Translations under genes and position numbers: made by a program | Notes under the pieces: model-generated | Told to the model about the DNA's origin: nothing | The model's input: the letters and a program-made list of their open reading frames with translations, nothing else | Database searches by the model: none | Assembly: GCF_001514195.1 (NCBI RefSeq) | Contig: NZ_KQ948741.1 | Coordinates: 258,905 to 322,904 of the forward strand | Direction of reading: 5' to 3' | Source: Streptomyces griseorubiginosus | GTDB taxonomy: Bacteria > Actinomycetota > Actinomycetes > Streptomycetales > Streptomycetaceae | DNA length: 64,000 nucleotides | Part shown: positions 1 through 8,828 of the stretch, piece after piece | How the letters are laid out: each line of letters begins with the position of its first letter | How positions within the stretch are numbered: the first letter of the stretch is position 1

Positions 1-568
1 GGCTCTCGGGTACACCATGGAAGTCACGGATCGTTCGCGACCGTGCTAACCCGGCCCGGCTCCTCCCCCCCCGAGTCGGCCGTGGAGACGACCCCCACTC
101 TCCCCCCCGGTGGGGGTCGTCGCATGTCCGGGTGTGTTTTTCCTCTTTCTGTCGCGGTCCTGCGACCCTCGTCAGGCGGTTTCGGCCGCCTCGTTCGCAT
201 GCCCAAGATCCGTCACGGTGCGTAGTCGTTGTGCTGCTCTGTGGAGGTCGCACACGGGTGCCACCAGGCTCACCGGTATGGGTGACGGCGATATTCACAA
301 CCGCTGAGTTGTCCACAGTTATCGACCAAGATCCACACGATTTCCGGGATCGCTGCACCGTGATTCCCACGCATCCCGCTCGGGCCGACTTCATGGCTGG
401 TTCCGGTTAGTCGGGTGTTTTTGGCCGGTTCGTATCGGCCGCTCATATGGAGGCCGCTCGCCGGTTCTTCACATGTCTGGGAATCGCGGGGCCGAAGGGG
501 CCGCGTGAGAAAGACGACGCACGGGCCGCCTGTGGCCTTCGGGCGTCGCAGCGAAGGGGGATGAGGAC
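1..568. other. Upstream intergenic region of the Tad locus
   Basis: I see no convincing gene here; the open frames are short and show no family features. It holds a perfect hairpin (87-121), which probably ends transcription from a gene left of the window, and a single TTGTCCACA (309-317), identical to the Streptomyces DnaA box. The stretch around 280-345 is less GC-rich than its surroundings and is the likely promoter area for the Tad operon, but I could not assign clear -35/-10 boxes. Confidence 0.6.
87..121. terminator. Perfect 12-bp stem hairpin
   Basis: GACGACCCCCAC (87-98) pairs exactly with GTGGGGGTCGTC (110-121) across an 11-nt C-rich loop. There is no T-tract, as is usual for Streptomyces terminators. 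It lies between the left window edge and the Tad operon, so it probably terminates an upstream gene. Confidence 0.55.
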
Positions 569-1672
569 GTGGCCGCAGCCGTCACACACGATCCGCAGCC
601 CGCCGCCGGAGGGCGGCAGGGGCAGCCGTTGATCGTCACGGAGGACGAGGACCTGCTGGACGACCTGCTGCGCCTGTGCGCGGCGGCCGGGGCGAAACCC
701 GAGGTGCACCACGGGCTGCCGGAGCGCAGAGGCAGCTGGGAAACCGCCCCGCTCGTCCTGGTCGGCGACGACGCCGCCCGGCGCGTACGCGGAGCCGCGC
801 GCCGGCGCGGAGTGGTGCTCGTGGGCCGGGACCAGGACGACTCCGGAGTGTGGAAACGAGCCGTTCAGATCGGCGCCGACCACGTCCTGATGCTGCCCGA
901 CGGCGAACAGTGGCTGGTCGACCGCATCGCCGACGTCGCCGAGGGCGTCGGCCGGCCCGCCCTCACCGTCGGCGTCATCGGCGGCCGGGGCGGGGCCGGC
1001 GCCTCCACGCTCGCGTGCGCCCTGGCCGTCACCTCCGCGCGGGAGGGACTGCGCACACTCCTCGTGGACGCGGATCCGCTGGGCGGCGGACTCGACGTAC
1101 TCCTCGGCGGCGAGAGCACCGAAGGGCTGCGCTGGCCCGCCTTCGCGGCCTCCCGCGGCCGGGTCGGGGGCGGCGCCCTGGAGGAGTCGCTGCCGAGCCT
1201 GCACTCGCTGCGGGTGCTCAGCTGGGACCGCGGGGACCGTATCGCCGTCCCGCCCCCGGCCGTCCGCGCGGTGCTCGCCGCCGCCCGGCGCCGCGGCGGC
1301 ACCGTCGTCGTCGACCTGCCCCGCCGGCTCGACGACGGCGTCGCCGAGGCCCTCGCCCAGATCGACCTCGGGATCCTCGTGGTCCCCGCCGAACTGCGGG
1401 CCGTCGCCGCGGCCGGCCGCATGGCCTCCGCTGTCGGCATGGTCCTGCGCGACCTGAGGGTGGCGGTGCGCGGCCCCTACGCCCCCGGCCTCGACGACCG
1501 CGAGGTGGCCCGGCTGCTGGGCCTGCCCCTGGTGGGCGAGGTGCCGGTGGAGTCGTCGCTGCAACGCCCGCACGGAGGCGGGCCACCGCCGGGAGCGGCC
1601 GCGCGGGGGCCGCTCTCGCGGTTCTGCAAGGAGTTCTGGGAGCGGGCGTTGGCGGAGGCGGGCGGCGCATGA
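569..1672 (+). CDS. Septum-site-determining (Ssd) / CpaE-like ATPase of the Tad locus
   Basis: MinD/CpaE-superfamily protein of 367 residues, first gene of the Tad/Flp operon. An N-terminal receiver-like region (about 20-130) is followed by an ATPase-like domain beginning at a glycine-rich loop (GGRGGAGAST, near residue 138). The loop lacks the lysines of a canonical deviant Walker A, as in actinobacterial helicase/secretion-neighbourhood CpaE homologues. LLVDADPLGGGLD follows. In Tad systems CpaE-type proteins localise the machinery; in mycobacteria the Ssd branch affects septation. The GTG start at 569 is supported by GAAGGGGG about 8 nt upstream. The stop overlaps the tadA ATG by 4 nt (ATGA), indicating translational coupling. 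Confidence 0.85.
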   Translation: MAAAVTHDPQPAAGGRQGQPLIVTEDEDLLDDLLRLCAAAGAKPEVHHGLPERRGSWETAPLVLVGDDAARRVRGAARRRGVVLVGRDQDDSGVWKRAVQIGADHVLMLPDGEQWLVDRIADVAEGVGRPALTVGVIGGRGGAGASTLACALAVTSAREGLRTLLVDADPLGGGLDVLLGGESTEGLRWPAFAASRGRVGGGALEESLPSLHSLRVLSWDRGDRIAVPPPAVRAVLAAARRRGGTVVVDLPRRLDDGVAEALAQIDLGILVVPAELRAVAAAGRMASAVGMVLRDLRVAVRGPYAPGLDDREVARLLGLPLVGEVPVESSLQRPHGGGPPPGAAARGPLSRFCKEFWERALAEAGGA

Positions 1673-3033
1673 GCGGGGACTTCGAGGGGGCGTGGGCGGA
1701 CGGGGTCGGGGCGGTGCGTTCTGCACCGGGGCTTCGGTCTCGGACGCGGACTCGGGCCCGGTCGCGTGAGGTTGTCGGTGGGGCGCTCGGGGTCGGCGAG
1801 TCCATCGGGGCGATCGGGTCCGTCGGGTCCGTCGGGGCAGTCGTGGACGGCGAGGCCATCGGGGCCGTCGGGCTGTTGGACGGGGTGCGGCAGTGGCTGG
1901 CCGAGAGCGGCGCCGAACCGACGCCCGCGCGGGTGGCGCAGGCGCTGCGGGAGCAGGGGCGGGTCCTGGGCGACGCCGAAGTGCTGGGCGCGGCCGCGCG
2001 GTTGCGGTCCGAGCTGGTCGGAAGCGGCCCCCTGGAGCCGTTGCTCGCGGACCCGTCCGTGACGGACGTCCTGGTGTCGGCGCCGGACCGGGTCTGGGTG
2101 GACCGGGGCGGCGGACTCGAACTGACCGCGGTCACCTTTCCGGACACGGCCGCCGTACGACGACTCGCGCAGCGGCTCGCCGCGGTGGCCGGGCGGCGCC
2201 TCGACGACGCCCGGCCCTGGGTGGACGCCCGGCTGCCCGACGGGACCCGGCTGCACGCGGTGCTGCCCCCGGTCGCCGTCGGCTGTGCCTGTCTGTCGCT
2301 GCGGGTGGTCCGGCCGCGCGCGTTCACGCTGGACGAGCTGGTCGCGGCCGGCACGGTGCCGCCGGGCGGCGACCGGGTTCTGCGGGCTTTGCTGGAGGCG
2401 CGGCTGTCCTTCCTGATCAGCGGTGGGACCGGCACGGGCAAGACGACGCTGCTCAGCGCGCTGCTGGGGCTCGTCGGGCCGGCCGAGCGGATCGTGCTCG
2501 CGGAGGACTCGGCGGAGCTCAGGCCGGACCATCCGCACGTCGTTCGGCTGGAGAGCAGACCCGCCAATCAGGAGGGCGCGGGCCTCGTCACGCTCGAGGA
2601 CCTGGTGCGGCAGGCTCTGCGGATGCGGCCCGACCGGCTGGTGGTGGGTGAGGTGCGCGGGCGCGAAGTGGTGGACCTGCTGGCCGCGTTGAACACGGGC
2701 CACGAGGGCGGCTGCGGAACCGTGCACGCGAACGCGGCGGCCGATGTCCCTGCCCGTCTGGAGGCGCTGGGTACGGCGGCGGGCCTCGACCGGGCGGCGC
2801 TGCACAGCCAGTTGGCGGCGGCGTTGTCGGTCGTGCTGCACCTCGTGCGCGACCGGAGCGGGCGGCGGCGGATCGCCGAGGTGCGGGTGCTGGAGCGGGA
2901 CGCCTCGGGGTGGGTGCGGACGGTGCCGGCGCTGCGGTGGGGAGCGGAGGCGTTCGTGCGCGAGCCGGGGTGGGAGCGGTTGCGGGGGCTGCTCGGGGGA
3001 GCGCTGCGGGAGGTGGCGGGGGAGGGCGGGTGA
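1669..3033 (+). CDS. tadA: TadA/CpaF-type secretion ATPase
   Basis: Type II/IV secretion hexameric ATPase, 454 residues, expected to power Flp-pilus or pseudopilus assembly. The ATG at 1669 overlaps the preceding stop. The frame is open further upstream, but that part is a shadow of the CpaE-like gene. Residues 1-60 are low complexity (Ser/Gly/Val-rich). Walker A is GGTGTGKTT at about 252-260. An acidic Asp box (LAEDSAELRP), a Walker-B region (RPDRLVVGEVRGRE) and a His box (GCGTVHAN) follow in the usual order. The stop codon sits inside a 34-bp exact tandem duplication (3017-3084). It is followed by tadB after about 120 nt. Confidence 0.93.
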   Translation: MSGDFEGAWADGVGAVRSAPGLRSRTRTRARSREVVGGALGVGESIGAIGSVGSVGAVVDGEAIGAVGLLDGVRQWLAESGAEPTPARVAQALREQGRVLGDAEVLGAAARLRSELVGSGPLEPLLADPSVTDVLVSAPDRVWVDRGGGLELTAVTFPDTAAVRRLAQRLAAVAGRRLDDARPWVDARLPDGTRLHAVLPPVAVGCACLSLRVVRPRAFTLDELVAAGTVPPGGDRVLRALLEARLSFLISGGTGTGKTTLLSALLGLVGPAERIVLAEDSAELRPDHPHVVRLESRPANQEGAGLVTLEDLVRQALRMRPDRLVVGEVRGREVVDLLAALNTGHEGGCGTVHANAAADVPARLEALGTAAGLDRAALHSQLAAALSVVLHLVRDRSGRRRIAEVRVLERDASGWVRTVPALRWGAEAFVREPGWERLRGLLGGALREVAGEGG

Positions 3034-3084
3034 TGTCGCCGGGGTGACGGCGGGGGAGGGCGGGTGATGTCGCCGGGGTGACGG
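3017..3084 (+). repeat. Exact 34-bp tandem duplication over the tadA stop
   Basis: Positions 3017-3050 and 3051-3084 are identical. Each copy carries the tadA terminal codons and the TGA, so the duplication places a second copy of the gene end in the tadA-tadB spacer without changing TadA. Confidence 0.95.
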
Positions 3085-3155
3085 TGCTGGTGGGTCGGGC
3101 GGGTCGTGAGTGGCGGGCCGATGTGGGCGCGCGGGTCGGACGAGGAGAGGGCGCG

Positions 3156-4280
3156 GTGACAGGGATGGATGAGATGTCGGTGGGTGCGGCTGTGGGGGGT
3201 CTTGGGCTGGCCGTGTGGCTCTGGGGGCGCAGGCGGGCCGGGTTGCGGCGGGCGCAGGCGTTGTTCGCGGGTGGTGGGGTGGTGGGGGTCGGGCCGCCGG
3301 TCTGGGGATCTGTGGCCGGGGAACTGCGGCGGGTTCGCGAGCGGCTGGGGATCGAGTGGTCGTCGGCGGTCGTGGGGCTGGTGCTGGCCGTGCTGGGCGC
3401 TTCGGTGCTGCCGTTGATCGCCGGGGCGGCCGGGGTGCCGTTGCTGCGGCGGGTGCGGCTGGCCCGGGAGGCGCGTCGGGTGCGGGAGCGGCGGGCTGAC
3501 GCGGTGATCGCGCTGTGCGCGGCGGTCGCGGGGGAGGTACGGGCGGGACGGCAGCCGGGGGAGGCGCTGGTGCTGGCGGTGCGGGACTTGGAGGGCGCTG
3601 GCGGTGAGGGGAACCGAGCCGGGGCGGCCTGGGGTGGGGTGACCGGCTCGGGTGGGCTTGGAGCCGGGGGAGCGGGTCCTGGGTGGGCGCCCGGAGCCGG
3701 TGGGCTTGGAGCCGGGGTAGCCGGTCCTGGGCGGCCGCCGGGAGCCGGTGGGCTTGGAGCCGGGGGAGCGGGTCCTGGGTGGGTGCCCGGAGCCGGTGGG
3801 TTCGGACTCGGGTTCGGGCGCGTGGGGCCCGGAGTGCCCGGAGGCGGTGGGCTCGGGGAGGCGCAGGCTGGGGTGCTGGCCGCGGCTCGGTTCGGTGGGG
3901 ATGTGCCGGGGGCGCTGGCTGCGGCGGCTCGGCGGCCGGGGGCCGAAGGGCTGCTGGGGCTCGCCGCCTGCTGGCGGGTGGCCGTGGACCAGGGGGCGGG
4001 GCTGGCCGCCGGACTCGATCGGCTGGAGGGGGCGCTGCGGGCCGAGCGGGATCAACGGGCCGATCTGCGGGCCCAGTTGGCGGGCGCGCGGTCCACCGCG
4101 TGGATGCTCGCCGCGCTGCCGGTCCTGGGCCTTGGCCTCGGGGCCGCCCTCGGCGCCGATCCCCTGCGGGTGCTGCTGCACTCGGGGGCCGGGCTGGGCT
4201 GTCTGGTGGTCGGTGGGGTGCTGGAGGGGGTCGGGATGTGGTGGGCGATGCGGATCGTGCGGGGAGCTGAGGCGACGTGA
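3156..4280 (+). CDS. tadB: TadB-type inner-membrane platform protein
   Basis: Type II secretion system F-domain membrane protein of the Tad machinery, 374 residues from the GTG at 3156. That start has GGAGAGG five nt upstream; the frame is open to 3078 but without a comparable ribosome site. An N-terminal membrane segment, a second hydrophobic pair near residues 68-100 and two C-terminal hydrophobic stretches (LPVLGLGLGAALGA; LGCLVVGGVLEGVGMWW) fit a GspF-like fold. The conserved cytoplasmic region (AVIALCAAVAGEVRAGRQPGEAL) is interrupted by a glycine/proline-rich repeat at residues 166-213. The stop overlaps the tadC GTG (GTGA). Confidence 0.85.
   Translation: MTGMDEMSVGAAVGGLGLAVWLWGRRRAGLRRAQALFAGGGVVGVGPPVWGSVAGELRRVRERLGIEWSSAVVGLVLAVLGASVLPLIAGAAGVPLLRRVRLAREARRVRERRADAVIALCAAVAGEVRAGRQPGEALVLAVRDLEGAGGEGNRAGAAWGGVTGSGGLGAGGAGPGWAPGAGGLGAGVAGPGRPPGAGGLGAGGAGPGWVPGAGGFGLGFGRVGPGVPGGGGLGEAQAGVLAAARFGGDVPGALAAAARRPGAEGLLGLAACWRVAVDQGAGLAAGLDRLEGALRAERDQRADLRAQLAGARSTAWMLAALPVLGLGLGAALGADPLRVLLHSGAGLGCLVVGGVLEGVGMWWAMRIVRGAEAT
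3651..3794 (+). repeat. Three in-frame 48-bp repeats inside tadB
   Basis: Three near-identical 48-bp units start at 3651, 3699 and 3747, with a degenerate fourth at 3795. Each encodes a 16-residue unit resembling GLGAGGAGPGWAPGAG. The repeats are in frame with TadB and sit within its cytoplasmic F domain, so copy-number change would lengthen or shorten the protein without a frameshift. Confidence 0.93.
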
Positions 4281-5065
4281 GCGCGGAAGTTGTCCACAGG
4301 CTGGGGGTGGTCCTGGGGGCTGCGGTGGTCGTCGCCTGGCTCGTCCGGTGGGGTGCCGCGGTCCGGCAGGAGCGGAGACTGCGGCGACGGTTGGGCGAGT
4401 TGCTGGACGCCGCAGAGGCCACAGCGGACCGTTCCCGGTTCGAGGGGCGGGAGTTCGGGCGGCGGTGGCTGCCGGTGGTCGGCGCCGGGTGCGTCGGGTG
4501 GGTGCTGATCGGCGGGGCCCCCGGTGTGGCCGTCGGGCTGGCCGTCGCGGTGGGGCTGTGGCGGTGGCGGCTCCGGGAGGCGTCCGGTGCCGGTACCGGG
4601 GAGGCGGACGCACGCGAGGCGGCGCGGCAACTCCCGCTCGCCGCCGATCTGCTGGCCGCCTGTATCGCGGCCGGCGCCGGTCCGGTGATCGCGGCGCAGG
4701 CCGTCGGTGAGGCTCTGGGCGGGCCCGTCGGGGAGGGCCTGGCGCGCGGGGCGGCGGAGGTGCGGCTCGGCGGTGCGCCGGGCGAGGCGTGGCGCAGGCT
4801 CGCCTCGGCTCCGGGGGCCGGACCGCTGGCGCGGCTGCTGGAACGCGCCGATGTGACCGGGTTGCCCGCCGCCGCTCCGGTCGCCGGGCTCGCGGCGGAC
4901 GCCCGCGCCGACTGGGGGCGCGCCGCGACGGCACGGGCGCGAAGAGCCGCCGTGCTGGTCACCGCGCCGGTGGGGCTGTGTTTCCTGCCCGCGTTCATCG
5001 CCGTCGGCGTCCTGCCGATCGTGATCGGGCTCGCGGGCGGAGTGCTGGGAGGAGGTGGGCGATGA
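4277..5065 (+). CDS. tadC: TadC-type inner-membrane platform protein
   Basis: Second F-domain platform protein, 262 residues. GTG start at 4277 overlaps the tadB stop by 4 nt. Hydrophobic segments are visible at about residues 8-25, 65-95 and 230-260. The domain core (ARQLPLAADLLAACIAAGAG) is the typical T2SSF signature. TadB and TadC normally form a heteromeric membrane platform next to TadA. A TTGTCCACA (DnaA-box identical) occurs in the coding region at 4290-4298. Confidence 0.85.
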   Translation: MSAEVVHRLGVVLGAAVVVAWLVRWGAAVRQERRLRRRLGELLDAAEATADRSRFEGREFGRRWLPVVGAGCVGWVLIGGAPGVAVGLAVAVGLWRWRLREASGAGTGEADAREAARQLPLAADLLAACIAAGAGPVIAAQAVGEALGGPVGEGLARGAAEVRLGGAPGEAWRRLASAPGAGPLARLLERADVTGLPAAAPVAGLAADARADWGRAATARARRAAVLVTAPVGLCFLPAFIAVGVLPIVIGLAGGVLGGGGR

Positions 5066-5156
5066 GGGACGACGGCCGGTGATCCGGCGGACGAGCAGCA
5101 GACCGACAGACGAACAGACGAACAGACGAGCAGGACTGAACCTCACGGGGGTCGAG

Positions 5157-5387
5157 ATGTACAAGGCGGTACGGGCACGGATGCGTGCTCTGATGTGCGG
5201 TGTGGTGTGCCGGGCGCGATCGATGGGATCGGCGCGCCGGGACGCGGGGATGGTCACGTCCGAGTACGCGATGGGGATCGTCGCCGCGGTGGCCTTCGCC
5301 GTGGTGCTCTACAAGGTGGTGACGAGCGGGGCCGTCAGCGCGGAGCTCCAGGCCATCGTGAAGCAGGCGCTCGATGGGAAGGCGTGA
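5157..5387 (+). CDS. Flp-like pilin (DUF4244 family)
   Basis: Small protein of 76 residues from ATG 5157, with GGGG 7-10 nt upstream; the frame continues upstream to 5055 but that part overlaps the end of tadC. After a basic N-terminus, GMVTSEYAMGIVAAVAFAVVLYKVV resembles a Flp pilin: a Gly before a hydrophobic helix with Glu at about position 5 (TSEYAMG), the prepilin-peptidase-type site. Known actinobacterial Tad loci carry this DUF4244 protein at this place. It is probably the major secreted subunit. The next gene starts 14 nt before its stop. Confidence 0.8.
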   Translation: MYKAVRARMRALMCGVVCRARSMGSARRDAGMVTSEYAMGIVAAVAFAVVLYKVVTSGAVSAELQAIVKQALDGKA

Positions 5388-5745
5388 ACGGGCGGCGGAC
5401 CAGGGGTTCGTGACGGCCGAGTCGGCCATGGTGCTGCCCGTCCTGGTGATGTTCGCGATGGCGCTCGTGTGGGGGCTGCTCGTGGTGGCCGCGCAGATCC
5501 AGTGCGTGGACGCGGCCAGGAGCGGTGCCAGGGCGGCGGCCCGCCAGGACCCCGCCGACGCGGTCGTCCGGGTGGCCCGGGACACGGCACCGCGCGACGC
5601 GGAGGTCACGGTCGCCCGGGAGGGCGACCGGGTCCGCGTGGTGGTCGTGGCGAAGCCGCCCGCGCTCAGCGGTCTGCCGTTCGAGGTACGGGAGGAGGCC
5701 GTGGCCCTGGCTGAGGAGACGGTCGGGGAAGGGGGCCGGGGATGA
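5374..5745 (+). CDS. tadE: TadE-type pseudopilin
   Basis: TadE-family protein of 123 residues. DQGFVTAESAMVLPVLVMFAMALVWGLL is a TadE signature: a charged leader, Glu (AESAMVLPV) and a hydrophobic helix. ARSGARAAAR follows. Start ATG 5374 lies inside the end of the pilin gene; translation is probably coupled. The stop overlaps the ATG of the next gene. TadE and its relatives are processed like pilins and act as minor components. Confidence 0.85.
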   Translation: MGRRERAADQGFVTAESAMVLPVLVMFAMALVWGLLVVAAQIQCVDAARSGARAAARQDPADAVVRVARDTAPRDAEVTVAREGDRVRVVVVAKPPALSGLPFEVREEAVALAEETVGEGGRG

Positions 5746-6329
5746 GGAGAGGACCGGCGCCGACTCGGTCGGCGCCGACCGCCCCCAGTGTCCAGCGGGT
5801 CACCCCCAGCGTCCAGCGGGTCACCTCCTGCGCCCAGTGGATCGCTCACCTAGCCCGGTGGGTCCCTCGCGTCCGTCGCGGTGTCGCCCGGTTCCTCGGT
5901 GTTCATCTCGTCGGCGCTCGGTCGGACCGTGGTTCGGCGACCGTCTGGGGTGTCGGGGCCGTCGCGGTGCTGTGCGTGGTGTTCGGGGGTGTGCTGGCCT
6001 TCGGGCAGGCCGTCGTCGTACGGCATCGGGCGGCCGGGGCCGCGGATCTCGCGGCGCTCGCGGCGGCGGACCACTGGGCCGACGGGCCCGGGGTGGCGTG
6101 TGCGCGGGCGGAGGAGGTGGCGCGGGCTCAGGGGACGCGGCTGGTGCGGTGCGGGATGGTCGGCGAGATCTCGGACGTGACGGCGGCCTCGGGGCGGGGG
6201 CCGTTCACGGCGGAGATCAGGGCACGGGCGGGGCCTGCGGTGCCGGTGCCGGTGCCTCCGGGTTTCGGGGGAGTTCCGGGGCCGGTTCAGGGACCCCGGC
6301 CTCCGGCGCCCCCCGCAGCAGCACCGTGA
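5742..6329 (+). CDS. TadE-like protein of the helicase/secretion neighbourhood (Rv3654c-like)
   Basis: 195-residue protein with a long basic leader, then SDRGSATVWGVGAVAVLCVVFGGVLAFG (about 61-88), the pattern of the actinobacterial helicase-neighbourhood TadE-like family (mycobacterial Rv3654c). HRAAGAADLAALAAADH and paired cysteines (VACARAEE; VRCGMV) are conserved-looking. Start ATG 5742 overlaps the tadE stop. The leader contains a short repeat (SVQRVTPSVQRVT). The last 113 nt overlap the opposite-strand helicase gene; both proteins end in Pro/Ala-rich tails. In mycobacteria this protein has been reported as secreted. Confidence 0.8.
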   Translation: MRRGPAPTRSAPTAPSVQRVTPSVQRVTSCAQWIAHLARWVPRVRRGVARFLGVHLVGARSDRGSATVWGVGAVAVLCVVFGGVLAFGQAVVVRHRAAGAADLAALAAADHWADGPGVACARAEEVARAQGTRLVRCGMVGEISDVTAASGRGPFTAEIRARAGPAVPVPVPPGFGGVPGPVQGPRPPAPPAAAP

Positions 6330-8748
6330 GCAGCCGCACCGCCCCCCTCTTGTGCAGCGGATCGTTGCCGTTGCCGCACTTGGGGGACTGGATGCAGGAC
6401 GGGCAGCCGGCGTCGCACTCGCAGGAGGCGATGGCCTCGCGGGTGGCCGTGAGCCAGGCGCGGGCCGTGTGGAAGGCGCGTTCCGCGAAGCCCGCGCCGC
6501 CCGGGTGGCCGTCGTAGACGAAGACCGTGGGGAGCAGCGTGTCGGGGTGGAGGGGGATCGACACGCCGCCGATGTCCCAGCGGTCGCAGGTCGCGAAGAG
6601 GGGGAGGAGGCCGATGGAGGCGTGTTCGGCGGCGTGCAGGGCGCCGCCGAGGATCTCCGGGTCGATGCGGGCCTCGTCGAGCTGGTCCTCGGTGACGGTC
6701 CACCACACCGCGCGGGTGCGAAGCGTACGCGGAGGGAGGTCGAGTTTGGTCTCGCCGAGCACCTCGCCGGTGATGAGGCGTCTGCGCAGGAAGGAGACGA
6801 CCTGGTTGGTGACCTCGACGGAGCCGTAGCAGAGGCGGCCGTCGCCCCACGGGATCTCGACGTCGGTCTCCAGGACGGAGATGGCCGTCGTGTCGCGGGC
6901 CACCGTCGAATAGGGCGGGTTCGCCTCCGTGACCAGGGCGACCGAGTCCTCCAGGTCCAGGGAGCGGACCAGGTACGTCCGGCCCTGGTGGAGGTGGACC
7001 GCGCCCTCGTGGACGGTGGTGTGGGCGGCGCCCGCGTCGACCGTGCCCAGCAGGCGGCCCGTGCCGGACTCGACGATCTGGATCGGGCTGCCGCCCTGGC
7101 CGCGGATGTCGGCGAGGTCGGCGGCCGACTCCCGGCGGGTCCAGTGCCAGGCCCTGGTGCGGCGGCGCAGCAGTTTCGCGGCCTCCAACTGCGGCAGGAG
7201 GTCGGTGCAGGCGGGGCCGAACAGCTCCATGTCCTCGTCGGTCAACGGCAGTTCGGCCGCGGCGGCGCACAGGTGCGGGGCGAGGACGTACGGGTTGTCG
7301 GGGTCGAGGACCGTCGACTCCACGGGCTGCTCGAAGAGGGCCTCGGGGTGGTGGACGAGGAAGGTGTCCAGGGGGTCGTCGCGGGCGACCAGGACGGCCA
7401 GGGCGCCCTGCCCGGCTCGGCCGGCGCGGCCCGCCTGCTGCCACAGGGACGCGCGCGTGCCGGGGTAGCCGGAGATCAGCACGGCGTCCAGGCCGGAGAC
7501 GTCGATGCCGAGTTCGAGGGCGGTGGTGGCGGCCAGGCCCAGCAACTCTCCGGAGTGCAGGGCCTGTTCCAGGGCGCGGCGCTCCTCGGGGAGGTAGCCG
7601 CCGCGGTAGGCCGCCACCCGGCGGGCCAGGGAGCGGTCGACCTCCGCGAGCCGTTCCTGGGCGATCACCGAGATCAGCTCGGCGCCGCGCCGGGAGCGCA
7701 CGAAGGCGACCGAGCGCACGCCCTGGACGGCGAGGTCGGTCAGGAGGTCGGCCGTCTCGGCGGTGGCCGTACGGCGGACCGGGGCGCCCTTCTCGCCCTG
7801 CATCTCGGTGAGGGGAGGCTCCCAGAGGGCAAACACCAGTTCGCCGCGCGGTGAGGCGTCGTCGGCGACCTCGACCACCGGGAGGCCGGTCAGGCGGCCG
7901 GCGGCGACGGACGGGTCGGCGGCGGTCGCGGAGGCGAGGAGGAAGACGGGCGAGGCGCCGTAGCGGGCGCACAGGCGGCGCAGCCGCCGTAGGACCTGGG
8001 CCACGTGGGAGCCGAAGACGCCCCGGTAGGTGTGGCACTCGTCGATGACGACGTACTTGAGGGCCTTCAGGAAGGAGGACCAGCGGGGGTGGGAGGGGAG
8101 TATCCCGCGGTGCAGCATGTCGGGGTTGGTGAGGACGTAGTTGGCGTACTGGCGGATCCACTCGCGCTCCTCGAACGGCGTGTCGCCGTCGTAGACCGCG
8201 GCGCGCACGGAATTGCCGAGCGGTTGTGAAAGTTCCTTCACCGAGCGGCACTGGTCCGCCGCCAGGGCCTTCGTGGGGGCCAGGTAGAGCGTGGTGGCAC
8301 CGCGGCCGTTCGGGGCCTCGGAGCCGTCCAGGAGTGTCGAGAGGACCGGCACGAGGTACGCCAGGGACTTGCCGGAGGCGGTTCCGGTCGCGACGACCAC
8401 CGAATCGCCGTCCAGGGCGTGCTCGGCGGCCTGTGCCTGGTGGGCCCAGGGATGTTCGATGCCGCACGCCTGGACCGCCGCCACGACCTCCGAACGAATC
8501 CGGTCAGGCCAGACGGCATGGCGGCCCGCTCGCGGGGGCAAGTGCTCCGTATGAGTGATGCGCGCAGCCCGGCTCGGGCCGGCGGCGAGCCGGTCCAGGA
8601 CCGTGCTCGGCGCGGGGCGGGAGCCGGAGTCCGTCTGGGGTCGATCGGATCGGAGATTCTTGGCCATCGGCACCGAGTGTGTCACTGGCGTGACGGACAA
8701 TGGGACCAAGGCGTCGTGCACGCCTGCCGGTAAGTGATTGAATGCCAT
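6217..8748 (-). CDS. DECH-box SF2 helicase with DUF1998 domain (MrfA/Hrq1-like)
   Basis: 843-residue superfamily 2 helicase. Motif I is ATGTASGKS (about 120-128), motif II DECH (236-239), motif III LASATA, then a helicase C domain with TTALELGIDVSGLDA and QQAGRAGRAGQ. The C-terminal DUF1998 part holds four cysteines in CDAGCPSC-IQSPKCGNG (about 778-796), as in Bacillus MrfA, a mitomycin-lesion repair helicase; DNA repair is therefore likely. The usual name is helicase/secretion neighbourhood DEAH-box helicase because it persistently neighbours Tad genes. The outermost start is 8748; an internal ATG at 8667 (MAKNLRS) is also plausible and neither has a strong ribosome site. The 5' end lies only 80 nt from bldG and the 3' end overlaps the TadE-like gene. 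Confidence 0.9.
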   Translation of the reverse strand: MAFNHLPAGVHDALVPLSVTPVTHSVPMAKNLRSDRPQTDSGSRPAPSTVLDRLAAGPSRAARITHTEHLPPRAGRHAVWPDRIRSEVVAAVQACGIEHPWAHQAQAAEHALDGDSVVVATGTASGKSLAYLVPVLSTLLDGSEAPNGRGATTLYLAPTKALAADQCRSVKELSQPLGNSVRAAVYDGDTPFEEREWIRQYANYVLTNPDMLHRGILPSHPRWSSFLKALKYVVIDECHTYRGVFGSHVAQVLRRLRRLCARYGASPVFLLASATAADPSVAAGRLTGLPVVEVADDASPRGELVFALWEPPLTEMQGEKGAPVRRTATAETADLLTDLAVQGVRSVAFVRSRRGAELISVIAQERLAEVDRSLARRVAAYRGGYLPEERRALEQALHSGELLGLAATTALELGIDVSGLDAVLISGYPGTRASLWQQAGRAGRAGQGALAVLVARDDPLDTFLVHHPEALFEQPVESTVLDPDNPYVLAPHLCAAAAELPLTDEDMELFGPACTDLLPQLEAAKLLRRRTRAWHWTRRESAADLADIRGQGGSPIQIVESGTGRLLGTVDAGAAHTTVHEGAVHLHQGRTYLVRSLDLEDSVALVTEANPPYSTVARDTTAISVLETDVEIPWGDGRLCYGSVEVTNQVVSFLRRRLITGEVLGETKLDLPPRTLRTRAVWWTVTEDQLDEARIDPEILGGALHAAEHASIGLLPLFATCDRWDIGGVSIPLHPDTLLPTVFVYDGHPGGAGFAERAFHTARAWLTATREAIASCECDAGCPSCIQSPKCGNGNDPLHKRGAVRLLTVLLRGAPEAGVPEPAPELPRNPEAPAPAPQAPPVP

Positions 8749-8828
8749 CGCGGCTGGCGAACCGTCCCGGGGGCTCTGCCGAGGTGTCCCGAGGGGCGAC
8801 CGCTCGATAGCAAGGTGCTGGAGGATCC

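Noticed and set aside
676-1668. Upstream in-frame extension of tadA
   Set aside because: The extra 331 residues are Arg/Pro/Gly-rich and lie over the CpaE-like gene in another frame; the ATGA overlap at 1669 is the natural start.
1477-4998. Open frame of 1173 codons on the minus strand opposite the Tad genes
   Set aside because: It is a shadow of high-GC coding bias; the product is Pro/Arg/Ala-rich with no domains, while the plus strand carries recognisable Tad proteins.
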